Assembly: GCA_011390935.1 (NCBI GenBank)
Contig: JAABRL010000005.1
Location: 136,166-190,134 of the forward strand
Reading direction: 5' to 3'
Origin: Gemmatimonas sp.
Lineage (GTDB): Bacteria > Gemmatimonadota > Gemmatimonadetes > Gemmatimonadales > Gemmatimonadaceae
DNA: 53,969 nt
Shown here: positions 37,216 through 46,392 of the stretch, piece by piece
How the letters are laid out: every line of letters begins with the position of its first letter
How positions within the stretch are numbered: position 1 is the stretch's first letter
The notes under the pieces: generated by a model
Told to the model about the DNA's origin: nothing
The model's database searches: none
The model's input: only the letters and a program-made list of their open reading frames with translations
Translations under genes and position numbers: made by a program

Positions 37216-37523
37216 AGCCCTCAAACGTATCTCGGTCCGTGCCCGGACGCTAGGGACCGCCCCCGAGATCGCCCTCGCAGCGCCGCCGCTCCCCGCGATC
37301 GGCGCAAGTACTGGCGCCATCGTGATTTGCGACCCGGGCGCCAGCCCGTATCTTCCCCCGTCTCACTGATTGGTGACATACGTCCGATACTTCATGTGAC
37401 GGAGGCCGTCGCGCTGACGCCACAGCCCCCGACACACCCGCCCTGCGTCTCATCCACGCCGTGCCGGAATCTTTCGCCCGACCTGCCGTGTCCCGTCCTG
37501 CTTCGCGCTTTCCGTCGCTGCCC
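37216..37523. other. Divergent intergenic region between ffh and lon
   Basis: 308 nt if lon starts at 37524. A weak plus-strand pair TTGCGA (37327-37332) and TATCTT (37349-37354) with a 16-nt gap could drive lon. I saw no CIRCE element and no convincing sigma-32-type box, so heat control of lon is not visible here. No ffh promoter could be identified. Confidence 0.3.
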
Positions 37524-39983
37524 ATGCCTCGCGGGCAGAAAAAGGAAGAGATCCTGCGCTCCGAGCTGCCGCCCACGCTGCCGCTCATGGCCTTGCGCTC
37601 CACGATCGTCTTCCCGCTCGGCACGATCGCCGTCCAGATGGGCGCCCCCGAAAACCTGGCGTTGCTGCGCGCGCACGAAGAATCGGGGCTCATCGTGGCG
37701 CTGGTGGTGGCCGGCAGCGAACAGGAGGACCCGATCGACCCGCGCAGCTTCATCGGCAAGGTCGCGGTCGCCGCGCGGGTGCACGAACGCATCAACCTGC
37801 CCGGCGACACGGTGCAGATCACGCTGCAGGGACTGCGCCGCATCACGCTCGACGACATCGACCAGGTGCAGCCGTATGCGCTCGCCCGCGTCCAGGGCGC
37901 CAAGGAAACGCCCGCCGACCCGGCCGAACTCGATGAGCTGATCGCACGCACCGTCTCCGCCGCCGAAACGCTCGCGGAGCTGATCGAGCGCATCCCGAGT
38001 GAAGTCCCCCAGATCCTCAAAATGAACGTGTCCGACCCCGGACGCTTCGCCGATCTGGCCGCCACCAACATGAACCTGCGCATCTCCGACAAGGATGAGG
38101 TGCTCCAGCGCCTCGACATCGGACAGCGCATTCGCTTCATCCTGTCGCGCCTCGAACGCGAAGTGGCGCGGGCACGCGTCATGGAGGACGTGAAGAAGCA
38201 GACCGAGGTGAAGATCGAGGAGCACCAGCGCGAGTTCTACCTGCGCCAGCAGCTGCGCGCCATCCAGTCGGAGCTCGGCGAGGCCGATCCGAATGAAAAG
38301 GAAGCGGTCGATCTGTTGCGCCGCATTGACGAAGCGCAGCTGCCTGACAAGGTGCTGCAGGAAGCGCGGCGCGAAACCGAGCGGCTGCGTATGCTCTCGC
38401 CGGCCAGCAGCGAGTATCAGGTCTTGCGCACGTATCTCGACACCCTGCTGGCCCTGCCGTGGCACCAACGGTCGGCGAACGATGCGGAGATTTCGCTCGA
38501 GAAGGTCGAAAACGCATTGGGCGATCGGCACTACGGACTCGACGAAGCCAAAGAGCGCATCGTGGAGTATCTCGCCGTGCGCAAGCTGCGGGGCGGCGAT
38601 CCGAACGGCCCGATCCTCTGTCTCGCGGGCCCACCCGGCACCGGCAAAACCTCGCTCGGCACCGCGATTGCCAAGAGCATCGGGCGTGAGTTCTACCGCA
38701 TCTCTGTGGGCGGCGTACGCGACGAAGCCGAGATTCGCGGCCATCGACGTACGTACGTGGGCGCCATGCCCGGCATGCTGCTGCAGGCGCTGCGACGTGT
38801 GCAGGTAAGGGACCCCGTCATCATGATCGACGAGATCGACAAGATGGGGAATGGCGGCGCCAGCGGTGATCCCACCGCGGCCATGCTGGAAGTGCTCGAT
38901 CCGTCGCAGAACGACAGCTTCGTCGACCACTATCTCAATCTGCCGTTCGACCTGTCGTCCGTCCTGTTCATCTGCACGGCCAACAACATCTTCGACATTC
39001 CGCCAGCGCTGCGCGATCGCATGGAAGTGATTCGCATTGCGGGCTACACCATCGAAGAGAAGGTGGAAATCGCGGAGCGCTATCTGCTGCCGCGCCTCCT
39101 CACCGATCACGGACTCGACCCACTCGACATCACGCTCCCCGAGCAGGTGCTCGGCCACATCACGTCGCGCTACTCGCGCGAAGCGGGGCTGCGCGCGTTC
39201 GAGCGCTCGCTGGCGTCGATCCTGCGCAAGCGCGCGCGCGCGAAAGCCGATGGTGACACATCCAGTTGGCTGATCGACATCGAACGCGTGGAGACGATTC
39301 TCGGCGCACCGCGCTATACCATGGAGGAGGCCGAAAAGGAGCCGGAGGTGGGCGCCGTGACCGGGCTCGCGTGGACCAGCACCGGCGGCGAACTGATGAC
39401 GATCGAGGCGTTGCACATGCCAGGTACGGGCAAGCTCACCGTGACCGGACAGCTGGGCGGCGTGATGCGTGAGTCGGTCGATGCGGCATACTCCTTCGTG
39501 CGCTCACGCGCGACGGCGCTGGGCATCAGCGAGGCATGCTTTCGTGAATCCGACCTGCATCTGCACTTCCCCGCGGGCGCGATTCCGAAGGATGGCCCCT
39601 CGGCCGGCATTGCCGTGACGCTCGCGCTCGCCAGTGCGCTGTCGCGCCGTCCCGTGCGACGCGATGTGGCGCTCACCGGCGAAGTCACGCTGCGAGGACG
39701 TGTGCTCGAGATCGGTGGCGTGAAGGAGAAGGTACTCGCGGCGTACCGTGCCGGACTGCGGGAAGTGATCCTGCCCAAGGCCAATGAAAAGGACCTGCGC
39801 GACGTGCCGGAAGAAGTGCGCAAGGGCATGGCGTTCACCTTTGCCAGCGGCATGGACGAAGTCCTGCATCTCGCACTGCTGGCCGCCGTCTCCGACACCC
39901 CGGCGGACCGTGCCGATCCTACAGCACCTTCGCCAACGCGTGCAGCAGCAGCCCCACCAATCCGCCAACCAGCGTTCCGTTGA
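37524..39983 (+). CDS. lon: ATP-dependent protease Lon
   Basis: AAA+ serine protease that degrades misfolded and regulatory proteins as a hexamer. The roughly 819-residue product has the LonB-like N domain (LPPTLPLMALRSTIVFPLG onward), a coiled coil with LRQQLRAIQSELGE, the AAA+ module with Walker A GPPGTGKTS (about 369-377) and Walker B VIMIDEIDKMG, then the P domain with catalytic S693 in PKDGPSAG and K734 in GGVKEKVLAA. ATG 37524 is preferred because it leaves only about 15 residues before the conserved domain; an in-frame GTG at 37461 would add 21. The last 20 residues are Ala/Pro-rich, and the 3' end overlaps the convergent DUF445 gene by 65 nt. Confidence 0.96.
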   Translation: MPRGQKKEEILRSELPPTLPLMALRSTIVFPLGTIAVQMGAPENLALLRAHEESGLIVALVVAGSEQEDPIDPRSFIGKVAVAARVHERINLPGDTVQITLQGLRRITLDDIDQVQPYALARVQGAKETPADPAELDELIARTVSAAETLAELIERIPSEVPQILKMNVSDPGRFADLAATNMNLRISDKDEVLQRLDIGQRIRFILSRLEREVARARVMEDVKKQTEVKIEEHQREFYLRQQLRAIQSELGEADPNEKEAVDLLRRIDEAQLPDKVLQEARRETERLRMLSPASSEYQVLRTYLDTLLALPWHQRSANDAEISLEKVENALGDRHYGLDEAKERIVEYLAVRKLRGGDPNGPILCLAGPPGTGKTSLGTAIAKSIGREFYRISVGGVRDEAEIRGHRRTYVGAMPGMLLQALRRVQVRDPVIMIDEIDKMGNGGASGDPTAAMLEVLDPSQNDSFVDHYLNLPFDLSSVLFICTANNIFDIPPALRDRMEVIRIAGYTIEEKVEIAERYLLPRLLTDHGLDPLDITLPEQVLGHITSRYSREAGLRAFERSLASILRKRARAKADGDTSSWLIDIERVETILGAPRYTMEEAEKEPEVGAVTGLAWTSTGGELMTIEALHMPGTGKLTVTGQLGGVMRESVDAAYSFVRSRATALGISEACFRESDLHLHFPAGAIPKDGPSAGIAVTLALASALSRRPVRRDVALTGEVTLRGRVLEIGGVKEKVLAAYRAGLREVILPKANEKDLRDVPEEVRKGMAFTFASGMDEVLHLALLAAVSDTPADRADPTAPSPTRAAAAPPIRQPAFR

Positions 39984-41280
39984 TACGGATGAACTGCAGA
40001 TCACGCCCGATCTGCAGTTCAATCTTGCGTGACGTCGCATCGGCGTCCCACTGCGCCACCGTGGTGGCGATCAGCTGCGACACTTCGCCGCGCGCCTGCT
40101 CCACGGCATAGGTCACCAGCTCGAGTACCCATTGGTCCACCTTCGCCGTCAGCGCAGGGTCGTTCAGCACAGTGGTGCCGAGTCCGCTCACCCACCGTTC
40201 GATCGCGTCCGGTTCTTCCTGCTGCTCCTGCGACAGACGTTCCGCATACCGCGTGATGCGTCCCTTCAGGTCGCCCCACACCTCGGCTGAAAACTCGGCC
40301 ACCTTGGGGTGGTCGAGCAGCTCGAGCTTGAGTGTTTCGGCCCGTGCGATCACATCCGGTGAGGTGCGCAGCGACTCCACGAACCGCTGCACCGCCTCGT
40401 CGTACCGATGACGGAGCGGATGCTCCGGATCAGCCGCCACGGCCGCCAGCGTGTTCTCCACGCCGGTGACAATCCGATCGTGCAGCTTGTTCTCCACCAA
40501 CCCCGGCACCCACCAGGGACTCTCCTGCTTGATGCGCTCACGGATCACTTCATCGTTCTCGGCGATGAAGCGCGCGGCCAGACGCAACGCATCGTCCAGC
40601 AGCGTCTGATGACGTCCGCCCGCCGTGAGCAGTTCGAAGCCGCGGGCCAGCAGCGGTGCCACCTGCATCGTGCGCAGCCGGGTGACCACGGCCCGGTCCA
40701 CGACCGCCTGCACATCGTCATCGCGCAGCACATTCACGGCGCCCGAGAGACCGGTTGCCACGTGACGTGCCAGGCGACGTGAGTTCTGCGGCTCGGCCAG
40801 CCAGCGCGCGGCCCGTTCGCCGAGCTTCATCGCGGCCAGCTTCTGCTCCACCACCTCGCGTTGCAGAAAATTGCGCTGTACGAAATTGCCGAGCGCCGTG
40901 CCGATGCGATCCTTGCGCGCCGGCACAATCGCGGTATGTGGGATCGGAATGCCGAGCGGATGGCGAAAGAGCGCGGTGACGGCGAACCAATCGGCGATAC
41001 CACCCACCATCGCCGCTTCGGAGAACGCGCGCACCCACGCCAACCACGGGTACTGCGCTTCAAGCAACCGAGACGCCAGAAACATGGCGGCGACGACCAC
41101 CAGCATCCCGGTGGCCGTGCGCTTCATGGCGACGAGGCGTTGCCGCTTGATTTCGTCGTCGGCGGTGATGCGCAGCGCGGGTGGCAGCGCCGGCTCGACC
41201 GCGTCGGTGCGCGGTCCGTCAGTCGTCGATGACAATCCGCTTCGGATCGATGAGTCCGTCGGCCTGTCGGAATGGGGCAT
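39919..41280 (-). CDS. DUF445 family membrane protein
   Basis: A 453-residue protein of the DUF445 family, whose function is unknown. Conserved features: KRTATGMLVVVAAMFLASRLL (shown in parts: a first membrane helix at about 58-72), VRAFSEAAMVGGIADWFAVTALFRHPLG (the family signature, partly quoted as GGIADWFAVTALF), IPHTAIVPARKDRIG and a C-terminal helix GGLVGLLLHAL. A long helical middle region (about 130-420) is probably extracytoplasmic or cytoplasmic coiled structure. ATG 41280 overlaps the 3' end of the upstream HExxH gene by 62 nt; ATG 41127 (MKRTATG) would avoid that but lose 51 residues. Both remain possible. Confidence 0.88.
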   Translation of the reverse strand: MPHSDRPTDSSIRSGLSSTTDGPRTDAVEPALPPALRITADDEIKRQRLVAMKRTATGMLVVVAAMFLASRLLEAQYPWLAWVRAFSEAAMVGGIADWFAVTALFRHPLGIPIPHTAIVPARKDRIGTALGNFVQRNFLQREVVEQKLAAMKLGERAARWLAEPQNSRRLARHVATGLSGAVNVLRDDDVQAVVDRAVVTRLRTMQVAPLLARGFELLTAGGRHQTLLDDALRLAARFIAENDEVIRERIKQESPWWVPGLVENKLHDRIVTGVENTLAAVAADPEHPLRHRYDEAVQRFVESLRTSPDVIARAETLKLELLDHPKVAEFSAEVWGDLKGRITRYAERLSQEQQEEPDAIERWVSGLGTTVLNDPALTAKVDQWVLELVTYAVEQARGEVSQLIATTVAQWDADATSRKIELQIGRDLQFIRINGTLVGGLVGLLLHALAKVL

Positions 41281-42556
41281 CGGTGATCACTACGAGCGGA
41301 GTCGCCCCGCGAGTTTCCACATGCACGATCACGCTGCGCGCCACACGCCCCTTGGCCGAATCCGGCGGTGCGTAGTAGCGACGCGTCGGCGCATCCAGCG
41401 CGTCCTGCGAGTTGATGCGCGGATGGCGCTTGCGCAGCCACGACGTGTACTGGTCCACGAACTCGGCCGCTTCCACGGCATTGTCCCACGCGCTGGCCCA
41501 CACGAGTGCATCGCCCTCGGGCAGTTCGATCAGCGCGTACCGATCGCCATTCACGCCCTGGGCGGCGCGACCGGCCTGCAGCTCGTTGTTGATGTACTCG
41601 TACATGATCAGCCGCGTCTCGAACTCGCCGAATACATTGCTGAATGCGACCGTGCCGCGTGCCGGTGCGGGGAGTGTCACCTGGTGCGGAATCCGTCGCT
41701 CAGCCGCCGTAGCGGGCGTGTCGCCCGTGCCGAAGTACGACCCGTCGCTGAGCAGCTGTCGTGTAGAGATCGGAAAATCGTCGAGCACATTGTCATCCGG
41801 CCGACGTCCGATGAACCGATGCACGAAATCGGCACCACCGGTGTACGGGAACAGCAGCGACTCGCGCACGATCATGGGGGCGTTCGCGAAGATCGGCATG
41901 CCTTCCTGACCGCTGCGCATCGCCGCACGCGCTCGATCCCATCCGCCCATGCGCATCCCTGTTTCGCCAAGCGACGCGCGCAGCTGCGCGTAGACCGCCT
42001 GTCCCTCGAGAATCGCCTGCGCGGCGACCTGCCGATCGGCGTCGTGGGTGGCGGACTGAATGGAGTCGATGTTCACATACTGATCCTGCAGCGCATGCAC
42101 GAGCTCATGCGTGATCGTGATCTCCACCAGATCGGAGCGCACATCGTCCACCACGTACAGCACCTTGGTGGCCGGATCGTAGTAGCCCACGATCTGCTCC
42201 TCGAGCAGGCGCCGCAGCAGTGCGTTCAGATCGGTGTCCTGCGGGATGAGCCCGAGCACCTTGTACACGCGCTCCTGTCCGGCCAGCGACGTCGCCGCGC
42301 GCTCGCTGGTGAGCTGCTTGAGCAGGAACTCGCGCACCTCTGCCTTGGAGCGCGTCTCGAGGACCGGCGGCTCCTTGAACGTGAGCCCGGTGGCCTGCTC
42401 CACCTTGGGGATCGCGCGGCCAAGCACCTTGGCGTACGGGCCATCACCCACCGATGGCGCCGACTCGCACGCGGCGAGCAGCGTGAACGACAGGGCGGCT
42501 ACCAGTCCAGCGTGGCGGCGAAAAGGCGAGAGATGCGTACGATGCGGTGCGGTCAC
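41219..42556 (-). CDS. Lipoprotein with HExxH metallopeptidase motif, function unknown
   Basis: A 445-residue predicted lipoprotein (signal SFTLLAACES, Cys30). The mature part contains VEITITHELVHALQDQYV with HELVH at about 150-154, a zinc-binding HExxH, and LEGQAVYAQL about 30 residues later with a Glu well placed as third ligand, the gluzincin pattern. FEGxxLIMYEYINNE-like segments (FGEFETRLIMYEYINN) and a conserved C-terminal half are seen but not recognised. I infer a periplasmic-side metallopeptidase or an inactive relative. The start is GTG 42556: its GTGA overlaps the prepilin peptidase stop and it begins the signal sequence directly. It is followed by the DUF445 gene. Confidence 0.82.
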   Translation of the reverse strand: MTAPHRTHLSPFRRHAGLVAALSFTLLAACESAPSVGDGPYAKVLGRAIPKVEQATGLTFKEPPVLETRSKAEVREFLLKQLTSERAATSLAGQERVYKVLGLIPQDTDLNALLRRLLEEQIVGYYDPATKVLYVVDDVRSDLVEITITHELVHALQDQYVNIDSIQSATHDADRQVAAQAILEGQAVYAQLRASLGETGMRMGGWDRARAAMRSGQEGMPIFANAPMIVRESLLFPYTGGADFVHRFIGRRPDDNVLDDFPISTRQLLSDGSYFGTGDTPATAAERRIPHQVTLPAPARGTVAFSNVFGEFETRLIMYEYINNELQAGRAAQGVNGDRYALIELPEGDALVWASAWDNAVEAAEFVDQYTSWLRKRHPRINSQDALDAPTRRYYAPPDSAKGRVARSVIVHVETRGATPLVVITDAPFRQADGLIDPKRIVIDD

Positions 42557-43404
42557 AGGCCGAGGGTGCGCTCGAGGTACCAGGCAATCAGGGGGTCTCC
42601 CCAAAGCAAGGCAAGGAGCGCAGCAGGCGCAAGGAATACGCCGAACGGCACATCGGGAAAGGCGAACTCTTCGCCACGCTGTTTGGCCCGAACGGCAACG
42701 ATCGGGCCGACGATGAGCAGGAAGAGCACGGCGCCCAGAAACGCGCCGCCCACGATGGTGAGCAGCGATCGCGGCGGTCCGAGGACCGCGCCCACGAACG
42801 CCATCAGCGTTTCGTCACCAAAGCCCATCGCCTCCTTCTTGAGCGCGACTTCACCAAGCCAGCCGATGATGCGAATGGCGCCCGCCCCGACGCAGGCCCC
42901 CAGAATGGCATCGATCGGTCCCGCAAACAGCGTCGGCCCGTCAAACCACACGACGGCGGCAATCGAGGTAACCAGGGCAAAGCCCAGCCCCGTGAGCGTG
43001 AACCCGTCCGGAATGAGATAGTGCTGCAGATCCGTGAGGGCGATGCCGAGCAGGATCGTGCCAACCACGGCGACGCGGAGCGCCTCGAAGGTGAACCCGA
43101 ACGCGTAGACGCTGGTCAGCCAGCCAAGCGCCACGACCAGTTCGATCAGCGGGTACTGCGGCGAGATGCCAGCCCGGCAGCCCGCGCATTTGCCCCCCAG
43201 GCGCATCCAGCCGAAGATCGGCACGTTCTCGTGCCACCGGATCTGCCGCTCGCAGTGCGGACAGCGAGACGGCGGAGACACCACGCTGAGATCGGCCGGC
43301 CACCGCGCGACACAAACATTGAGGAACGAGCCGATGCTCGCGCCAACCACAAAGGTCGCGAGCAGAAACGGCCAGAATTCAGCGAGCGGCAAGGCAGCGG
43401 GCAT
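42553..43404 (-). CDS. pilD: Prepilin peptidase (A24 family)
   Basis: Bifunctional inner-membrane aspartic protease and N-methyltransferase that matures type IV pilins and type II secretion pseudopilins. The 283-residue protein has GSFLNVCVARWP, the zinc-type pairs C48/C51 and C73/C76 (CPHC and CAGC), and the two catalytic aspartates D125 in ALTDLQHYLIPD and D197 in MGFGDETLM. About seven further membrane helices follow. The cysteine-containing cytoplasmic loop shows it is the full bifunctional form. ATG 43404 lies 12 nt after the methyltransferase stop; its own stop overlaps the next gene in GTGA. Confidence 0.95.
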   Translation of the reverse strand: MPAALPLAEFWPFLLATFVVGASIGSFLNVCVARWPADLSVVSPPSRCPHCERQIRWHENVPIFGWMRLGGKCAGCRAGISPQYPLIELVVALGWLTSVYAFGFTFEALRVAVVGTILLGIALTDLQHYLIPDGFTLTGLGFALVTSIAAVVWFDGPTLFAGPIDAILGACVGAGAIRIIGWLGEVALKKEAMGFGDETLMAFVGAVLGPPRSLLTIVGGAFLGAVLFLLIVGPIVAVRAKQRGEEFAFPDVPFGVFLAPAALLALLWGDPLIAWYLERTLGL

Positions 43405-43416
43405 GAACAGCAGGGG

Positions 43417-44202
43417 TCAGGGAGAACCAGACGCGAGCACGTAGAGCAGGATGCCCGCCGCCACGGCGACATTGAGCGACTCCGCACCCGGCACCATGGG
43501 AATGGCCACGAGGCGTTGTGCGGCCGCCGCCACATGCGGTGACACACCCGCGCCTTCGTTCGCCACCACCAACGCCAGCCGAGCCGGATGGTCGGCCGCC
43601 GCCTGGGTCACCGGTGCACCCGCTGCGTCAGCCGCCCACAGAGGCACGTCGCGCACCTGCAGCCACCGTGCGGCCTCATCCCAGGCCATCGGCACTACCG
43701 AATGCGTGAACACTGCCCCCATCGCGCTACGGACGACTTTGGCGTTCCATACGTCAACCGTGCCCGGCAGCGTGATCGTCACGTCCACCCCAAGCGCGGC
43801 CGCCGTGCGAAGGATCGTGCCCACATTCCCGGGATCCTGGACCGCGTCGAGCACCAGCACACGGCGCGGCACCGACAGATCGTCGAGCGACCTTCGGGGT
43901 ATTTCTGCAACGGCGAGAATGCCTTGCGGTGACTCGGTGTCGGCGGCGGAGAGGAAGTCGGTCGACGACACGCGCAGCACGGGAACCGCGCGCACTGCGA
44001 GGCGCTCCAGGAGGGTCTGTACGCGAGGGTCGGTATCGGCATCGTCGGCCAGCAGCACGCCTCGCACGGGGAGGGCGCTCTCAACAAGCGCCTCAACCGT
44101 GCGAACGCCTTCGGCCACAAAGAGGCCGCTCCGTTCACGCGCTTTCCGGCGCTTGAGGTCACGGGCGAGAGTCAGCAGCTTCACGGGAGTCGGGTTGGAC
44201 AT
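43417..44202 (-). CDS. TrmH/SpoU-family RNA 2'-O-methyltransferase
   Basis: SAM-dependent methyltransferase with the SPOUT knot, modifying rRNA or tRNA ribose. The 261-residue protein has an N-terminal substrate-binding domain (RKARERSGLFVAEGVRTVEAL) and the three SpoU motifs: DPGNVGTILRTAAALG, LVVANEGAGVS and IPMVPGAESLNVAVAAGI. The exact target RNA cannot be told from sequence; it resembles the RlmB/TsnR-like group labelled 'RNA methyltransferase'. ATG 44202 opens the family N-terminus. First gene of the run methyltransferase-pilD-HExxH lipoprotein-DUF445 and divergent from the M48 peptidase gene 55 nt away. Confidence 0.93.
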   Translation of the reverse strand: MSNPTPVKLLTLARDLKRRKARERSGLFVAEGVRTVEALVESALPVRGVLLADDADTDPRVQTLLERLAVRAVPVLRVSSTDFLSAADTESPQGILAVAEIPRRSLDDLSVPRRVLVLDAVQDPGNVGTILRTAAALGVDVTITLPGTVDVWNAKVVRSAMGAVFTHSVVPMAWDEAARWLQVRDVPLWAADAAGAPVTQAAADHPARLALVVANEGAGVSPHVAAAAQRLVAIPMVPGAESLNVAVAAGILLYVLASGSP

Positions 44203-44257
44203 CGGGTACTGGCAACGTGTCACTTCATCGCGCCGTTCGCGGCGCAGGTACAAGGAT

Positions 44258-45127
44258 ATGGGAAACCAACTGCGGGCACACCATCGCGACGAGGTTCGCC
44301 GAGGACGGCGCGGTACTCCCCTCTCGATCAGCCTGGTGGTCGGCGTGCTTACGCTCGGCGCCGTGGGCTGCATGGCCAGCACGCAGGAAGAAGTGGCCAT
44401 GGGAAGTCAGTACGCCGCTGAACTCAATCGGCAGATCCCCCTCATTACCGATCCCGAGATCACGCGGTACATCACGGTGCTTGGCGACTCGATGGCTCGC
44501 GTGGCCGATACCCGAAATCTCGACTGGCACTTCTACGTGGTTGATCAGGCCGAGATCAACGCCTTCGCCGTGCCCGGTGGATACATCTATGTGAATCGCG
44601 GGCTGATCGAACGCGCGGAAACGCTCTCCGAGCTGGCCGGCGTGCTCGGCCACGAGATTGCGCACGTCACGCTCCGACACTCCATGGAGCAGATGGCCAA
44701 GGCCAATCAGGCCAACTTCGGGCTCGCGATCGGCTGCATTCTGGCGCCCGGGGTCTGCAACAGCGGCCTCGGCGCAACCGCGGTGCAGCTCGGTGCGGGC
44801 GGCCTGTTCGCCAAGTTCTCCCGCGACGACGAGAGCGACGCCGACCGTGCGGGCATCGAGTACGCCGTACGCGCCGGCATCGATCCGCGTGGCATTCCGG
44901 CCATGTTCCGCACCCTGCTCGCGGAGCGCCAGCGGCGTCCCGATGCCCTCGAAGGCATGTTCAGCACGCACCCGCTGGCCGAAGATCGCGTCGCGGAAAC
45001 CGAGGCATTGATCTCCCGCATCGACCCGGTCGTCCTGCAGTCGCTCACCACCGACACGCGCGCGTTCCAGCAGTTCAAGGCACGACTCAAGTCGCTGCCC
45101 CCCTCGCCCACCTCGGGGGGGCGGTGA
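44258..45127 (+). CDS. M48 family metallopeptidase, lipoprotein
   Basis: Zinc peptidase of 289 residues, similar to BepA/LoiP-type periplasmic proteases that deal with outer-membrane protein assembly. Lipoprotein signal LGAVGC (Cys38); the M48 domain has [15 protein letters not shown], the zinc motif HEIAH at 132-136 in [12 protein letters not shown], and [13 protein letters not shown] with the third ligand Glu. [12 protein letters not shown] near the end is also typical. No tetratricopeptide region follows, unlike BepA. ATG 44258 has AAGGA directly upstream. Its stop overlaps the start of thiD (GTGA). Confidence 0.94.
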   Translation: MGNQLRAHHRDEVRRGRRGTPLSISLVVGVLTLGAVGCMASTQEEVAMGSQYAAELNRQIPLITDPEITRYITVLGDSMARVADTRNLDWHFYVVDQAEINAFAVPGGYIYVNRGLIERAETLSELAGVLGHEIAHVTLRHSMEQMAKANQANFGLAIGCILAPGVCNSGLGATAVQLGAGGLFAKFSRDDESDADRAGIEYAVRAGIDPRGIPAMFRTLLAERQRRPDALEGMFSTHPLAEDRVAETEALISRIDPVVLQSLTTDTRAFQQFKARLKSLPPSPTSGGR

Positions 45128-45930
45128 CGGCTCCGCGTTCGCTTGGCCGGGTGCCCATTGCGCTCACCGTGGCAGGCTCTGATTCAGGTGGCGGCGCTGG
45201 CATCCAGGCCGACCTCAAAAGCTTTCAGCGATTCCAGGTCTTCGGCACGTCAGTGCTGACGGCGGTTACCGCGCAGAACACGCAGGGCGTGACCGCATGG
45301 GAAGCGGTCGGCGTCGACCTGGTGCGCGCGCAGCTCGACGCGGTCGCGTCAGACTTGCGACCCGCTGCCGTGAAGAGCGGCATGCTGGCCACGGCGCACG
45401 TGGTGCAAGCGGTCGCGGACGGCATTCGGACGCACGCGCTCGGCCCGTACGTGCTCGACCCGGTGATGGTCGCCACGTCGGGCGACCTGCTGGTGAACGA
45501 CGGCACGGTGGCCGCGATTCGCACGCGGCTCGTACCGTTGGCGGCCCTGGTCACCCCCAACCTCGATGAAGCGCAGGTGCTGCTCGGCGCGCCCGTCGAC
45601 GACGTCGCGAGCATGGAGACCGCCGCGCGCGCGCTCGTGCACGAACACGGCGCATCGGCGGCGTTGGTCAAGGGCGGACATCTGCCAGGACTCGAAATGG
45701 TGGACGTGCTCTACCTCGACGGCGAGATCGAGCACTTTCGCCATCCGCGCGTGGAGACCACCAGCTTGCACGGCACCGGCTGCACGCTCAGTGCCGCCAT
45801 TACCGCCCACCTCGCACGCGGCAACTCCATGCGCGAGTCGGTGCGCAGTTCGCTCGACTACGTGTATCGCGCCATTCTCACGGCACCCGCGATCGGCGGC
45901 GGACACGGCCCACTCAATCACTGGGCCTGA
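45124..45930 (+). CDS. thiD: Hydroxymethylpyrimidine/phosphomethylpyrimidine kinase
   Basis: Phosphorylates HMP and HMP-phosphate in thiamine biosynthesis. The 268-residue ribokinase-fold protein has [67 protein letters not shown] and the anion-hole/catalytic motif [19 protein letters not shown] 45124 is the start, sharing GTGA with the upstream peptidase stop. No other thiamine gene is adjacent. The stop is 6 nt from the converging arsN2-like gene. Confidence 0.95.
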   Translation: MTAPRSLGRVPIALTVAGSDSGGGAGIQADLKSFQRFQVFGTSVLTAVTAQNTQGVTAWEAVGVDLVRAQLDAVASDLRPAAVKSGMLATAHVVQAVADGIRTHALGPYVLDPVMVATSGDLLVNDGTVAAIRTRLVPLAALVTPNLDEAQVLLGAPVDDVASMETAARALVHEHGASAALVKGGHLPGLEMVDVLYLDGEIEHFRHPRVETTSLHGTGCTLSAAITAHLARGNSMRESVRSSLDYVYRAILTAPAIGGGHGPLNHWA

Positions 45931-45936
45931 CCGCCA

Positions 45937-46392
45937 TCACCGCGCGTGCAGCGCCTTCTGCATCACCGTGGCCGATGCGGGACACGCGCCGCGAAACTCC
46001 ACCGAGGCCGTGACAGACGCCGGCACGGCCTCGCGTGTGGTAGTCACGAAGCCGAATCGTGGAAACCACGCCGCCGCGGTTGTCGTGAGCAGCACCAGCG
46101 TGCGTACGCCGTCGCGCGCCGCCGCAGTCTCGACAGCGTGCACCAATTGTGCACCGAGTCCCGAGCCGCGGGCGCGCTCGTGTACCACCAGCGAGCGCAG
46201 CAGCGCCGCGTCACCGTAGTGCTCGAGCCCCACCATGCCGAACAGCGTGCCCTCGTGCTCCGCCACGAGAAACGCCTGTACATGCGCGTCCACTCCCTCG
46301 ACTGGCAAGGCGCTGTCCTGAAGCAACGTCCGCATGCTCGGCAGGTCGTCAGCGCGAGCAGCACGCACGGTGCCGGCGAATGGCTCAGGCAT
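45937..46392 (-). CDS. arsN2: GNAT N-acetyltransferase, ArsN2-like
   Basis: A 151-residue acetyltransferase-fold protein. ALPVEGVDAHVQAFLVAE, GMVGLEHYGDAALLRSLVV and RGSGLGAQLVHAVE (acetyl-CoA loop) with WFPRFGFVT match the family named ArsN2, which is found in arsenic operons and contributes to resistance by a mechanism not settled to my knowledge. The call rests on that likeness and on its position: ATG 46392 overlaps the stop of arsM. It is the last gene of the arsR-arsM-arsN2 run. Confidence 0.85.
   Translation of the reverse strand: MPEPFAGTVRAARADDLPSMRTLLQDSALPVEGVDAHVQAFLVAEHEGTLFGMVGLEHYGDAALLRSLVVHERARGSGLGAQLVHAVETAAARDGVRTLVLLTTTAAAWFPRFGFVTTTREAVPASVTASVEFRGACPASATVMQKALHAR

Noticed and set aside
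37392..39416. A 674-codon minus-strand frame opposite lon
   Set aside because: Shadow of lon with no motif of its own.
40871..43021. A 716-codon plus-strand frame across the DUF445, HExxH and pilD genes
   Set aside because: Low-complexity Arg/Ala/Ser product; the three minus-strand genes are coherent and overlap neatly.
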